From contig NZ_CATKVU010000006.1 in assembly GCF_949820605.1 (NCBI RefSeq), positions 2,154,501 through 2,218,500 on the forward strand: DNA of 64,000 nucleotides. Direction: 5' to 3'. The notes beneath the pieces were generated by a model that was not told where the DNA came from, did no database searches, and saw only the letters and a list, made by a program, of their open reading frames with translations. Positions 18,794 to 28,418 of this stretch are shown one piece after another. The DNA is from Segatella copri. Its GTDB lineage: Bacteria; Bacteroidota; Bacteroidia; Bacteroidales; Bacteroidaceae. The translations under genes were made by a program, and so were the position numbers. How positions within the stretch are numbered: position 1 is the stretch's first letter; every line of letters starts with the position of its first letter.

Positions 18794-19672
18794 TTAAATT
18801 TTATACAAGTCTCCCGCCTTCATCTTCAGGAACTTATTGACTGAGATGCAGGCGCAGAAGGCGGTGATGATGATACCGAAGAGGAAGACGGAACCGCCGG
18901 TGATGGCAAGTTCCTGCCAGCCCAAAACATTCATCAGTTCCGGTTCGTGAAGCGACCATGCATAGAGACAACCGCCCAGAAAGCCATCTGCCAGCAGGGC
19001 TGAAACAACGCCCACAAGCACAGCCTTGCGCAGGAACGGACGACGGATAAAGCCCCAGGATGCACCTACCAGCTTCATCGTATGGATGGAGAAACGGCGG
19101 GCATAGATGCCCAGACGCACCGTATTGTTAATCAGCGAGAACGAGATGAAGGTGAGCAGGGCTGCTACAATCAGCAATCCGATACTGATCTTTGCCAACG
19201 AATTGTTCACCTGTTCTATCAGGTCGTGCTGATAAGTAACCTCGGTAACACGCGGATATGCCTTCAGTTCCTTGGCAATCCACTTCAATGAATCATTGTT
19301 CGCGTAATCTGCCTTCGTCGTAATCTCTATGGAAGGCTGGAAAGGGTTGACACCGGCAAACTCGCTCGGGTTGGTACCCAAATCGCGGGTAGCTTCTTTC
19401 AGTGCCTCTTCCTTGGTGATATAAGTCAGCGTATTGACATAAGGTCTTGCATTCAGGCGTTTACACATCTGCAATCCCTCCGGGTTAGTCATATCCTGTT
19501 CGAGCATCACCTGTACCACGAGATTCTCCTTCACATAGGAAGAGAGATTGCGTCCCATGAGGACAGAGAAGATAACTAACCCCAACAAAATGAGCACCAT
19601 AGCGGTACTGATACACAAAGTAATGACCTGCAATCCACGATGATTGCTAGGCTTATATTGTTTCTTTCTCAT
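18794..19672 (-). CDS. ftsX: Cell division ABC-type membrane protein FtsX
   Basis: The 292-residue protein has the FtsX topology. There is a basic cytoplasmic N-terminus (MRKKQYKPSNHRGLQ), one membrane helix (about 15-40), and a periplasmic domain of about 130 residues including YITKEEALKE and NPFQPSIEI. Three further helices form the FtsX/MacB-type permease (ISFSLINNTVRLGIYARRFSIHTMKLVGAS...FLRKAVLVG). With FtsE it couples ATP hydrolysis to activation of septal peptidoglycan hydrolases. ftsE is not adjacent here. It is the first gene of the six-gene minus-strand cluster and has its own promoter. Confidence 0.93.
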   Translation of the reverse strand: MRKKQYKPSNHRGLQVITLCISTAMVLILLGLVIFSVLMGRNLSSYVKENLVVQVMLEQDMTNPEGLQMCKRLNARPYVNTLTYITKEEALKEATRDLGTNPSEFAGVNPFQPSIEITTKADYANNDSLKWIAKELKAYPRVTEVTYQHDLIEQVNNSLAKISIGLLIVAALLTFISFSLINNTVRLGIYARRFSIHTMKLVGASWGFIRRPFLRKAVLVGVVSALLADGFLGGCLYAWSLHEPELMNVLGWQELAITGGSVFLFGIIITAFCACISVNKFLKMKAGDLYKI

Positions 19673-19728
19673 TTTAAAAAATCTTTACTAACTTAAAACC
19701 AAAAGGGCACAATGACCCAAATTGTCTG

Positions 19729-19759
19729 CAAAGATACGCATAAACGAAGAGATTACAAA
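19729..19759 (-). promoter_or_regulatory. Promoter of the ftsX-folK cluster
   Basis: On the minus strand TTTG (19756-19759) is followed after 19 bp by TATCTTTG (19729-19736), 57 bp upstream of the ftsX ATG. Apart from this promoter and the next terminator, I see nothing else in the 284-bp gap from 19673 to 19956. Confidence 0.7.
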
Positions 19760-19830
19760 ATAAAATTGCATTTATTTACATTTATTCAATTAATTAATCG
19801 AACCACAGGCAAAAGTTAAGTTCAATTGGA

Positions 19831-19863
19831 AAAGGAAAAGGGCCAACCTCACGGCCAGCCCTT
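19831..19863 (-). terminator. Terminator downstream of lpxA
   Basis: On the minus strand GGGCTGGCC pairs with GGTTGGCCC (three wobble pairs) around GTGA, followed by TTTTCC. It lies about 95 bp after the lpxA stop. Confidence 0.6.
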
Positions 19864-19956
19864 CACATACTAAGTAAAATTCAAATAGGTATGACTTGAA
19901 TTTACTAAATGAAAATATTTTTTTTTAGGAAATTTTCCACTATAATTACACCATCG

Positions 19957-20739
19957 TTACATTTTAGTGATGACACCCTTCTCTGAACTCTCCAGGAACT
20001 GGATGATGTTCTGAATCTCCGGTCCATCTGGCACCTGATCCTTGATCTGGTTAATGGCATCGAAAAGGGATGTCTGACCATGGAATACCAGTCGGTAGGC
20101 ATTAGCAATATGCTTGCGAACCTTCTCGGTAAGCTCGGCTGCTTCCATGATGATGGTGTTAGGACCTGCATACTTCACAGGCTTTCCACCGGCAATGATA
20201 TAAGGAGGAATATCCTTAGAGAAGGTAGTACCTGCCTGAATCATCGCCAGGTCGCCTACTCGGGTCTTGGCGTTCTCTACTACAGATGTTGAGTAGATGA
20301 CACCGTTACCAATCACACAGTCGCCCGCAATCTTGGTGCCATAACCGAATACGCAACCGTTGCCGATGACGGTATCGTGAGAGATATGGGCACCTTCCAT
20401 CAGGAAGTTGTTGTTGCCCAGAACGGTCTTGCCGCCCTTATGGGTACCACGGTTGATAACCACGTTCTCACGGATGGTATTGTTATCGCCGATTACTACC
20501 TCACTCTCCTCACCTGTAAAGTGGAAGTCCTGTGGGAGCGCAGCGATAACGGCTGCCTGGAACACCTTATTATTATTACCCATGCGAGTACCGTTCATGA
20601 TGCTCACGAATGGATAGATGGTACAGTTGTCGCCGATGACCACATCGTCCTCAATATAGGCGAATGGATATATCTTGCAGTTGTCTCCAATCTTAGCCTT
20701 TGGAGAAACCTCTGCCTTTGGACTTATTATACTAGCCAT
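19957..20739 (-). CDS. lpxA: Acyl-ACP--UDP-N-acetylglucosamine O-acyltransferase (LpxA type)
   Basis: The 260-residue protein is a left-handed beta helix built of hexapeptide repeats (SPKAEVSPKAKIG, CKIYPFAYIEDDVVIG), with the LpxA active-site stretch MEGAHISHDTVIG holding the catalytic His. A C-terminal helical domain follows (ELTEKVRKHIANAYRLVF). LpxA adds the first acyl chain to UDP-GlcNAc in lipid A synthesis. Here it is the last gene of an efflux-pump operon, 30 bp after the outer-membrane factor gene, not next to lpxC or lpxD. It may therefore be a second copy or have moved; I cannot tell from this window. Confidence 0.88.
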   Translation of the reverse strand: MASIISPKAEVSPKAKIGDNCKIYPFAYIEDDVVIGDNCTIYPFVSIMNGTRMGNNNKVFQAAVIAALPQDFHFTGEESEVVIGDNNTIRENVVINRGTHKGGKTVLGNNNFLMEGAHISHDTVIGNGCVFGYGTKIAGDCVIGNGVIYSTSVVENAKTRVGDLAMIQAGTTFSKDIPPYIIAGGKPVKYAGPNTIIMEAAELTEKVRKHIANAYRLVFHGQTSLFDAINQIKDQVPDGPEIQNIIQFLESSEKGVITKM

Positions 20740-20769
20740 AACTATAAACTATTAATTATTAACTATAAA

Positions 20770-22164
20770 CTACTTAGCTCCTCCACCCAATGCATAGTAG
20801 AGATTTACTACTGCCTGCATCTTGTTGAAGTCATCAGCTACCTTAGAAAGCTGTACGTTGAGGAGTGAAGACTGTGCCTGGATGATTTCAAGGTAAGAGC
20901 TGCCTGCAATACCCATCAATTCCTTGGTAGATTCTACATTCTTCTCGAGTACTTCTATTCGCTTCTGCTCTATCTTGCTCTTCTCATCAGAGTAGTTGTA
21001 GAGAACAAGCGCATTGCTCACCTCGCTACCAGCCTTCAGCACGGTATTCTGCCAGGTATTGTAAGCCTGCTCATACTGCATCTTAGCCACCTTCAAACCG
21101 GCAATGATACGGCCGTTCTGGAAGATTGGCTGGGTAAGAGAACCTACAGCTGAGAGCAACCACTTACCAGGGTTCACGATGCCCATACCACCTGAATTGG
21201 TGAAGGCACCTGTACCGGAAATGGTGATAGATGGATAGAACTTGCTGCGGGCGGTCTCTACACCATAGAAGCACTGGGCAAGATTCATCTCGGCTGCGTG
21301 GACATCAGCACGGTTGTTGAGCAACTGGATGCCTACACCGGTTGAGAAATTAGATGGAAGACTCTGATTATCCAACTTGCCACGGGCGATGCTATGTGCC
21401 TGGTCGCCGATGAGCAAACTCAGAGAGTTCTCTGTCTCACGAATCTGGCGCAACAGATCGGTCTTCTGGGTCAACACAGAATAGTAGTTAGACTCAGCAG
21501 ACTGGATGGCTGGTGTACGGTAACCCATTCTGAGATCGTGCATCTTCTGCATAGTCTCCCAAGTATCCTTGGTCAATCCTTCCATATTGTTAACCAACTC
21601 CACCTGCTTGTCGAGCATCAACAGAGTATAATACATGTTGGCGATGTTGGCGATGAGGTTGGTCTTGACAGATACCTGATAATCCTGCAACTGGAGCAGC
21701 GCCATCTGGGCACTGCGCTTCTGAGAGAGCAAGTTGCCGAAGAGGTCTACCATCCAGCTGGCTGTAACAGGCATCGTGTAAGTCTTGGTGGCAGCCTGAC
21801 CATCCCAGGAAGCGATGGTTCCCTGAGGAGTGAAAGACAAGGCAGGCACGAATGCCAACTTGGCACACTTCAGCTGCTCTTCAGCTATCTTCACGTTCAA
21901 AGCCGCATTGAGGAGGTTGACATTGTTGTTCAATCCCTTCTCGATGAGCGACTGAAGCTGAGGGTCGGTGAAGACACTGCGCCAAGGAATATTAGCGAAG
22001 GTTGTAGTATCCTTTACAGCCAAAGTATCTGTAGCAGAGTTGACATCACGTACGATGCCGCTGATCTTCACATCCGGACGCTCATACTTTCCGTAGAGAG
22101 TCTTGCAGCTGCTCAGAGAGAGCGCTGCGAGACCCAATATGATGATATTTAAATTCTTTTTCAT
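20770..22164 (-). CDS. RND efflux outer-membrane channel (TolC/OprM-NodT family lipoprotein)
   Basis: The 464-residue protein has a lipoprotein signal (MKKNLNIIILGLAALSLSSC, Cys20) and two outer-membrane efflux domains rich in coiled helices. Recognisable stretches are IPWRSVFTDPQLQSLIEKGLNNNVNL near residue 58 and LLNNRADVHAAEMNLAQCFYGVETARSKFYPSI, which are typical of the NodT class. It forms the trimeric exit duct of a tripartite pump. It follows the RND transporter by 27 bp, so stoichiometric expression is likely. Bacteroidota pumps of this arrangement export drugs, detergents or bile compounds; the substrate cannot be told from the sequence. Confidence 0.93.
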   Translation of the reverse strand: MKKNLNIIILGLAALSLSSCKTLYGKYERPDVKISGIVRDVNSATDTLAVKDTTTFANIPWRSVFTDPQLQSLIEKGLNNNVNLLNAALNVKIAEEQLKCAKLAFVPALSFTPQGTIASWDGQAATKTYTMPVTASWMVDLFGNLLSQKRSAQMALLQLQDYQVSVKTNLIANIANMYYTLLMLDKQVELVNNMEGLTKDTWETMQKMHDLRMGYRTPAIQSAESNYYSVLTQKTDLLRQIRETENSLSLLIGDQAHSIARGKLDNQSLPSNFSTGVGIQLLNNRADVHAAEMNLAQCFYGVETARSKFYPSITISGTGAFTNSGGMGIVNPGKWLLSAVGSLTQPIFQNGRIIAGLKVAKMQYEQAYNTWQNTVLKAGSEVSNALVLYNYSDEKSKIEQKRIEVLEKNVESTKELMGIAGSSYLEIIQAQSSLLNVQLSKVADDFNKMQAVVNLYYALGGGAK

Positions 22165-22191
22165 TGTTTCCTTTGAGGTTACATTGCGTTA

Positions 22192-25100
22192 TTACTTCTT
22201 CTCGATACCCTTCATTTCGTGAGCGGCGTTGGCATACTGCTCCAATTCGGCAGCTACCTCCTCGTTCATCTCGTCCTCGAACTTCAATGGAGTCAACTTC
22301 TCCTGCAACCACTCAAAGACTGCGAAGAGAGCAGGAACCACGAAGATCTGACAGAGAGTACCAAGCAACATACCACCTACGGCGGCAGCACCCAGGGTCT
22401 GGTTACCATTCTTACCTACACCTGATGCGAACATCAGAGGCAACAGACCGATAACCATCGCCAAAGAGGTCATCAGGATAGGACGGAGACGGGCACCGGC
22501 ACCCAGAATAGCTGAGTACTTGATGGCCATACCCGTACGACGACGCTCGAGGGCGAACTGTACGATCAGGATGGCGTTCTTAGCCAACAGACCGATCAAC
22601 ATAATCAACGAAATCTGCATGTAGATATCGTTAGAGTGACCGAAGAGGTTAGTGAAGATGAACGCACCTGCCAAACCGAATGGGATAGACAATACTACAG
22701 ACAATGGCAAGATGTAACTCTCGTACTGGGCACTCAAGATGAGGTAAACGAATACGATACAGAGTGCGAAGATCAAACCTGTAGAGTTGCTGGACTCAGC
22801 CTCAGAACGGGTCAAACCAGAGTACTCATAGCCGTAACCCTCAGGCAATGTCTCCTTGGCAACCTCAGCAATCGCCTTCATACCGTCACCGGTAGAGTAA
22901 CCGCTGTTAGGAGTTACAGATACATCCATAGAGGTAAACAGGTTGAATCGTGTGATGTTAGACGGACCATAAACCTTCTTCAAGTTCACGAACTCGCTTA
23001 CTGGAGACATGGTACCATCTGCACAACGTACATAAATCTTGCTCAGATCGTCTGGACGCATACGACTCTCAGGACCAGCCTGAATCATCACACGGTAGAG
23101 CTTACCGTAGGCATTGAAGTTAGATGCGTAGAGACCACCGAGATAACCCTGCATTACAGACAATACTGTTGATGGAGAGATACCAGCCTGCTTAGTCTTG
23201 GCAACATCAACATCTACCATATACTGAGGATAGTTAGGGTTATACTGAGTCTGGGCTGTCTGAATCTCAGGACGCTTGTTCAACTCAGCCAGGAACTTCT
23301 TCACATTATCAAAGAACTTGTTCAAGTCGCCACCGGTCTTATCCTGCATGGTCATGGTAATACCATTCTGCATGGAGAAACCGGAAATCATAGGTGGAGC
23401 AAAGGCAAGAACCTGTGCATCCTTGATGGTAGCAGTCTGCTTGTAGATCATACCCAACACAGAAGTATATTCCATTGGGTTGACAAACAGTGCCTCAATA
23501 CCGCCACCGGTACAAGCCGCCTTGATACGGTGGAAGAATCCACCCGGACGCTCCTCGAATGGCTTCAGCTTCACGATGATGGTACCCTGGTTAGAACCGG
23601 CACCACCGATAAAGCTATAACCCATGATGGCGTTACGGGTTGCGATGGCTGGGTTGCTAGCCAGCATCTTATCTACCTGCTTTACCACCTCTGCTGTACG
23701 TTCCTGAGAAGTACCAGGAGCTGTAGAGATACAAGCGAAGATAGTACCGGTATCCTCATCAGGCACCAGACCCGTCTTGGTAGTACCCATCAGGGCAACC
23801 AGACCTACGATGCTGACAGCCACGAGGCTACCAGCGATAATGCCGTGGTTGATAACCCACTTGACACCACCCTTATACTTATTGGTAATCTTATCAAACT
23901 GATAGTTGAATCCAGCGTGGAATCGGTCGATGAAAGACATCTTCTTCTCGTGACCCTCCTCGTGTGGCTTCAGCAATACGGCACAGAGTGCAGGAGACAG
24001 CGTCAACGCATTGATAGCCGAAATAACGATAGATACCGCCATGGTTACACCGAACTCACGGTAGAAGTAACCGGAAGTACCACCGATGAATGATACAGGA
24101 ACGAACACGGCAGACATCACCAATGTAATAGAGATGATGGCGCTGGAGATTTCGTTCATCGCATCGATAGCTGCAGTAAGGGCACTCTTGTAACCCTGGT
24201 CGAGTTTGGCGTGAACCGCCTCGACCACCACGATGGCATCATCGACCACAATCGCGATAGCCAGCAGCAGGGCTGACAGCGTAAGCAGGTTGATGGAGAA
24301 GCCGAAAATCCAGAGGAAGAGGAAGGCACCGACCAGAGCCACAGGTACGGCAATCATAGGAATCAGCGTAGAACGGAAGTCCTGCAAGAAGATATACACC
24401 ACGATGAACACCAGTACCAGGGTGATAATCAAGGTGAAGATAACCTCCTCGATAGATGCGAACAAGAATTCGGTAACATCCATCAGGATGACATTCTTCA
24501 ACCCTGGAGGATAACTCTTCTCCAGTTCATCCAACGTCTTCTTTACGTCGCTGGCAATCTGGGTAGCGTTGGATCCGGCAATCTGCTGAACCATACCCAT
24601 CACGGCAGGCTGACCATCATTGAGCAGGTTTACATTATACTGCAAACCACCCAACTCAACCTTGGCTATTTCGCCCAGACGAAGAGTCTGACCGGAAGTA
24701 TTGCTCTTGATGAGGATATTCTCATACTCCATTGGAGTCTTCAAACGACCCTTGTAACGCAAGGTATATTCATATTGCATATCAGAGCTTTCACCAAAGC
24801 TACCAGGGGCAGCCTCAATATTCTGCTCTGCCAAAGCCTGGGAAACATCAGAAGGAACCAGTCCGAACTCCTTCATCTTCTCCGGCTTCAACCAGATACG
24901 CATAGAGTAGTTACGGGTAGAAGGGCTCTGCACATCACCCACACCATTGATACGCTTCAACTGAGGAATAACGTTGATCAGGGCGTAGTTGGTAACAAAC
25001 TGGTCATCGTAACGGCCATCGTCTGTAGTCAGAGCGAACATGATAACGTTGGAACTCTGTCGCTTGGTTACGGTGACACCCACCCTGGTAACCTCGGCAG

Positions 25101-25458
25101 GCAGCAGAGACTGCGCCTGAGACACACGGTTCTGTACGTTGACCGCAGCCATATCAGGGTCAGAACCCTGCTTGAAGTAAACGGTGATCTGAGCAAAACC
25201 AGAGTTAGACGCAGAAGAGGTCATATAAGTCATGTTCTCCACACCGTTGATACTCTCCTCCAGCGGAGCAACGACAGAGTTCAACACCGTCTGGGCATCT
25301 GCACCCGTATAGGTAGCAGTTACCGTGATGGTAGGCGGCGCGATATTCGGATACTGCTCGATAGGCAGCGATACCAAGCCGATAATACCCAGCAAGACGA
25401 AGAAGATGGAAACCACCGTCGAAAGTACCGGGCGCTTTATAAAGTTTGTAAATGACAT
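22192..25458 (-). CDS. RND efflux inner-membrane pump, HAE1/AcrB family
   Basis: The 1088-residue protein has full AcrB length with twelve membrane helices and two large periplasmic loops. The N-terminus FIKRPVLSTVVSIFFVLLG is typical, and the proton-relay Asp pair is present in AIAIVVDDAIVVVEAV in helix 4. The C-terminal half ends with the usual LIGLLAKNAILIVQFA segment and a charged tail. It uses the proton gradient to export amphipathic compounds through the adaptor and outer-membrane channel encoded on either side (33 bp upstream, 27 bp downstream). No dedicated regulator gene is adjacent. Confidence 0.95.
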   Translation of the reverse strand: MSFTNFIKRPVLSTVVSIFFVLLGIIGLVSLPIEQYPNIAPPTITVTATYTGADAQTVLNSVVAPLEESINGVENMTYMTSSASNSGFAQITVYFKQGSDPDMAAVNVQNRVSQAQSLLPAEVTRVGVTVTKRQSSNVIMFALTTDDGRYDDQFVTNYALINVIPQLKRINGVGDVQSPSTRNYSMRIWLKPEKMKEFGLVPSDVSQALAEQNIEAAPGSFGESSDMQYEYTLRYKGRLKTPMEYENILIKSNTSGQTLRLGEIAKVELGGLQYNVNLLNDGQPAVMGMVQQIAGSNATQIASDVKKTLDELEKSYPPGLKNVILMDVTEFLFASIEEVIFTLIITLVLVFIVVYIFLQDFRSTLIPMIAVPVALVGAFLFLWIFGFSINLLTLSALLLAIAIVVDDAIVVVEAVHAKLDQGYKSALTAAIDAMNEISSAIISITLVMSAVFVPVSFIGGTSGYFYREFGVTMAVSIVISAINALTLSPALCAVLLKPHEEGHEKKMSFIDRFHAGFNYQFDKITNKYKGGVKWVINHGIIAGSLVAVSIVGLVALMGTTKTGLVPDEDTGTIFACISTAPGTSQERTAEVVKQVDKMLASNPAIATRNAIMGYSFIGGAGSNQGTIIVKLKPFEERPGGFFHRIKAACTGGGIEALFVNPMEYTSVLGMIYKQTATIKDAQVLAFAPPMISGFSMQNGITMTMQDKTGGDLNKFFDNVKKFLAELNKRPEIQTAQTQYNPNYPQYMVDVDVAKTKQAGISPSTVLSVMQGYLGGLYASNFNAYGKLYRVMIQAGPESRMRPDDLSKIYVRCADGTMSPVSEFVNLKKVYGPSNITRFNLFTSMDVSVTPNSGYSTGDGMKAIAEVAKETLPEGYGYEYSGLTRSEAESSNSTGLIFALCIVFVYLILSAQYESYILPLSVVLSIPFGLAGAFIFTNLFGHSNDIYMQISLIMLIGLLAKNAILIVQFALERRRTGMAIKYSAILGAGARLRPILMTSLAMVIGLLPLMFASGVGKNGNQTLGAAAVGGMLLGTLCQIFVVPALFAVFEWLQEKLTPLKFEDEMNEEVAAELEQYANAAHEMKGIEKK

Positions 25459-25491
25459 AATTTACTATTTTTCTTTATACCTTATTATATA

Positions 25492-26703
25492 TTACTTCTT
25501 TCCGCCCATAGCAGTAGCGAAGTCATGAGCGTTATCCTGAGACTCAGCCAACTTGGCAGCCTCAGCAATCTTCTGATTGTAGCGCTCCAGAGTGATAGGC
25601 TTGATCTGCTGGCCATCGGTCAACTTGGTGATACCCTTCAAAACAATACGATCGCCTACATGAAGACCTGCAGTTACGATATAGTTCTTGCCATCATCCT
25701 GTGGATTGACCTTGATCTCAGAATACTTCACCTTGTTATCCTTGGTTACGATATAAACGAAAATCTTATCCTGAACCTGAGAGCAAGCCTCCTGAGGGAT
25801 AACGATAGCGCTGTTATGATCGTTAGGAACAACGATAGAACCTGCACCACCACTCTTCAGCAACTTCTCTGGGTTAGCGAAGTGAGCGATGAGAGAGATA
25901 GAACCAGAAGTAGCATCGATGACACCACTCATCTTGACTACCTTACCTGGGTGATTATAGATAGAACCGTCTGCCAACTGCAACTTAACAGCTGGGAACG
26001 CTGCGATGGCTGCCTGAATGCTACCATTGGTCTTAGACATGCTCAAGATCTGAGACTCAGAGAGTGAGAAGAATACCTCCATGGTGCTGATGTTGGAAAC
26101 GGTTGTCAGAGCCTGACCAGAAGCGCTTACCAAAGCACCCACCTTGAAAGGAAGGCTACCTACTACACCTGCAGAAGGGCTGGTAACGGTACACCAAGCC
26201 AACTGCTCGCGGGCTGAAGCCAATGCTGCCTCTGCCTGAGCTACCTGAGCCTTAGCTGTTGCATAGCTGTTAGCTGCTGTAGAGAGTTCAAATTCACCGA
26301 TAATCTTGCTATCATACAATTTCTTATTGTTCTGATAGGTCAACTTGGCTGTATTAGCCTGTGCCTTAGCTGTATTTACAGCAGCAGCTGCAGAACGGAC
26401 AGCAGCCTGATAGGTCTCGCTATCAATAGAGAATAAAGCCTGACCTGCTGATACAGTCTGTCCCTCGTGTACAAAAACCTTAGTGATAAAACCAGAAACC
26501 TTAGGACGTACCTCAACATCCTGGATACCCTTGATGGTAGCAGGATAGGTAGTCTGCAATGCGGCGCTGGAAGTACCGATAGTAGCCACGGCAAACTCAT
26601 CGTCGCCGAAGTTAGGCAGACCGCCCTTCTTACTTCCACCACATGATGTCAACGCAGCAAGAACACAAACTGCTGCAACAAACAAAACGCTTTTAATTTT
26701 CAT
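25492..26703 (-). CDS. RND efflux periplasmic adaptor (membrane fusion protein)
   Basis: The 403-residue lipoprotein (signal ending LAALTSC, Cys21) shows the adaptor order. A barrel/lipoyl half begins VEVRPKVSGFITKVFVHEGQTVSAGQALFSID, then an alpha hairpin rich in Ala (AVRSAAAAVNTAKAQANTA...AQVAQAEAALASAREQL), then the second lipoyl half (CTVTSPSAGVVGSLPFKVGALVS), then beta-barrel and membrane-proximal domains. It links the pump and the outer-membrane channel. It is the first gene of the four-gene unit ending with lpxA. Confidence 0.95.
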   Translation of the reverse strand: MKIKSVLFVAAVCVLAALTSCGGSKKGGLPNFGDDEFAVATIGTSSAALQTTYPATIKGIQDVEVRPKVSGFITKVFVHEGQTVSAGQALFSIDSETYQAAVRSAAAAVNTAKAQANTAKLTYQNNKKLYDSKIIGEFELSTAANSYATAKAQVAQAEAALASAREQLAWCTVTSPSAGVVGSLPFKVGALVSASGQALTTVSNISTMEVFFSLSESQILSMSKTNGSIQAAIAAFPAVKLQLADGSIYNHPGKVVKMSGVIDATSGSISLIAHFANPEKLLKSGGAGSIVVPNDHNSAIVIPQEACSQVQDKIFVYIVTKDNKVKYSEIKVNPQDDGKNYIVTAGLHVGDRIVLKGITKLTDGQQIKPITLERYNQKIAEAAKLAESQDNAHDFATAMGGKK

Positions 26704-26813
26704 ACCTATTTTATATTATAAATTTATTATTTAATCTTTTATCTTCTCTTATTCAAAAGTTCTTTCGTCCTCTAACGAAAACTTTCATACGCCTTTAAGT
26801 TTTAAAAGCGCTG

Positions 26814-26821
26814 CAAAAGTA
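26814..26821 (-). promoter_or_regulatory. -7 element of the efflux operon promoter
   Basis: The complement reads TACTTTTG, matching TAnnTTTG, 111 bp upstream of the adaptor ATG. A -33 box at normal spacing is not clear. Confidence 0.45.
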
Positions 26822-26834
26822 CTAATAATAAATG

Positions 26835-26861
26835 AATAACGGCTCGCAAGGAGCCGTTATT
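26835..26861 (-). terminator. Intrinsic terminator of cca
   Basis: AATAACGGCTC and GAGCCGTTATT form an 11-bp stem around a 5-base loop, directly after the cca stop. The T run on the minus strand is interrupted (ATTCATTTATT). Confidence 0.65.
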
Positions 26862-26877
26862 TAACAAAAATTATTCT

Positions 26878-28320
26878 CTATTTTGAGTTTTCTGCATTTA
26901 CCAATCCCATCTCCTGAGCCTTCTTCATCAGAAGCTCCATCAACGGTTCACGCTCATTAGCCACCTTATTGTCCAATACAGCATCCTTGAGATACTGCTT
27001 CAGAGTGCCTACCTCGCGGCAAGGGGTAAGATGGAACATCTCCATAATCTCATTACCATCGATGCATGGCTGGAGAAGTCGCTTATAATCACGTTCCTGC
27101 AGATCAACCAGTTTCTCGCGCACCATCTTGAAATTATCCAGAAAACGCTGCTTGCGCACCTGGTTCTTGCTGGTAATATCAGCCTCGCAGAGCGTCATCA
27201 GGTCGTTGATGTCATCGCCGGCATCATTCAGCAAGCGGCGTACGGCACTGTCGGTAACCTCCTCATCAGCAATCACAATCGGACGCATGTGGAGTTCTAC
27301 CAGCTTCTGCACATACTTCATCTTCGCATCCATCGGAAGTTTCATACGGCGGAAGATACCCGGAATCATCTTTGCACCTATTATATTATGGCTGTGAAAT
27401 GTCCAGCCGATATTGTTATCCCAGCGCTTGCTCTTCGGTTTACCGATGTCGTGGAAGAGAGCTGCCCAGCGGAGCCAGAGGTTATCAGAATGCTTGCACA
27501 CATTCTCGAGCACCTCCATCGTATGGTCGTAATTATTCTTATGTGCCCTGCCGTTACGGGTTTCCACCTTGTCCATCGCAACCAGTTCTGGCAGAATGAG
27601 ATCGAGCAGACCTGTATCTTTCAGGTAATAGAAACCGCTGCTTGGGTGCTTGGAGAGCATAATCTTGTTCATCTCGTCGCAGATTCGCTCAGCACTGATA
27701 ATCTTCAGGCGCTCGGCATTGCGGGAGAGCGCATCATAGGTCTCCTCCTCTATCTGGAAATTGAGTTGGGTAGCGAAACGCACGCAACGCATCATACGCA
27801 GCGGGTCATCAGAAAAAGTGATATCCGGGTCGAGCGGAGTGGCAATAATGCCATCTTCCATATCGTAGACACCATCAAAAGGATCTACAAGTTCTCCAAA
27901 ACGGTCTTTGTTCAGGCAGATAGCCATCGCATTGATGGTGAAGTCGCGGCGGTTCTGGTCATCCTCCAGCGTTCCATCTTCCACAATAGGCTTTCTGGAA
28001 TCGCGCTGATAGCTCTCCTTACGGGCGCCAACAAACTCCACTTCTGTATCCTGATACTTCACTTGTGCTGTTCCGAAATTACGGAACACAGAGAGATGCG
28101 CCTTTCTTCCGAGCATCTTCTTCAAGGCAGAAGCTACCTCTATACCGCTACCAACCACAACGACATCAATATCATTGGAAGGTCGCTCCAGGAAGAGGTC
28201 ACGCACATATCCACCTACTACATAACACTCCACAGACAGCCCATCTGCTGCCTCTGAAATCTTATGAAATATATCCTTATCCAGTATCTGTGCCAGTTCG
28301 GCATTGGTCAAATTTCTCAT
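26878..28320 (-). CDS. cca: CCA tRNA nucleotidyltransferase with HD domain
   Basis: The 480-residue protein has a class II polymerase-beta-type nucleotidyltransferase head with GGYVRD near residue 36, the catalytic DIDVVVVG and the RRDFTINAMA motif. An RNA-binding segment (DDPLRMMRCVRFATQLNF) follows, then an HD phosphohydrolase domain (ALFHDIGKPKSKRW) in the C-terminal half. It adds or repairs the CCA end of tRNAs. The HD domain may confer phosphatase or phosphodiesterase activity, as in other Cca-HD proteins. It is monocistronic, with a promoter in the divergent gap and a terminator behind it. Confidence 0.95.
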   Translation of the reverse strand: MRNLTNAELAQILDKDIFHKISEAADGLSVECYVVGGYVRDLFLERPSNDIDVVVVGSGIEVASALKKMLGRKAHLSVFRNFGTAQVKYQDTEVEFVGARKESYQRDSRKPIVEDGTLEDDQNRRDFTINAMAICLNKDRFGELVDPFDGVYDMEDGIIATPLDPDITFSDDPLRMMRCVRFATQLNFQIEEETYDALSRNAERLKIISAERICDEMNKIMLSKHPSSGFYYLKDTGLLDLILPELVAMDKVETRNGRAHKNNYDHTMEVLENVCKHSDNLWLRWAALFHDIGKPKSKRWDNNIGWTFHSHNIIGAKMIPGIFRRMKLPMDAKMKYVQKLVELHMRPIVIADEEVTDSAVRRLLNDAGDDINDLMTLCEADITSKNQVRKQRFLDNFKMVREKLVDLQERDYKRLLQPCIDGNEIMEMFHLTPCREVGTLKQYLKDAVLDNKVANEREPLMELLMKKAQEMGLVNAENSK

Positions 28321-28341
28321 ACTCTTTTTACTTTAGGGGTG

Positions 28342-28372
28342 CAAAGTTACTGCAAAATGAGCGAAAAACAAA
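28342..28372 (-). promoter_or_regulatory. cca promoter
   Basis: On the minus strand TTTG (28369-28372) is followed after 19 bp by TAACTTTG (28342-28349). It lies inside the first copy of a 36-bp direct repeat. Confidence 0.7.
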
Positions 28373-28378
28373 ATAAAT
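28343..28378. repeat. 36-bp direct repeat, copy 1
   Basis: Identical over 36 bp to 28419-28454. It begins AAAGTTACTGCAAAATGAGC. This copy contains the working cca promoter. Confidence 0.9.
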
Positions 28379-28418
28379 CACGATTTATTTTTTCTTCCGA
28401 GTGCAGCGTAACTTATCA

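Noticed and set aside
19673..19956. Possible small RNA or tRNA in the gap before ftsX
   Set aside because: Only a promoter and a terminator can be supported; no tRNA T-loop or acceptor pairing is visible.
27031..28257. 408-codon plus-strand frame opposite cca
   Set aside because: cca has all its motifs on the minus strand; the plus frame is a shadow.
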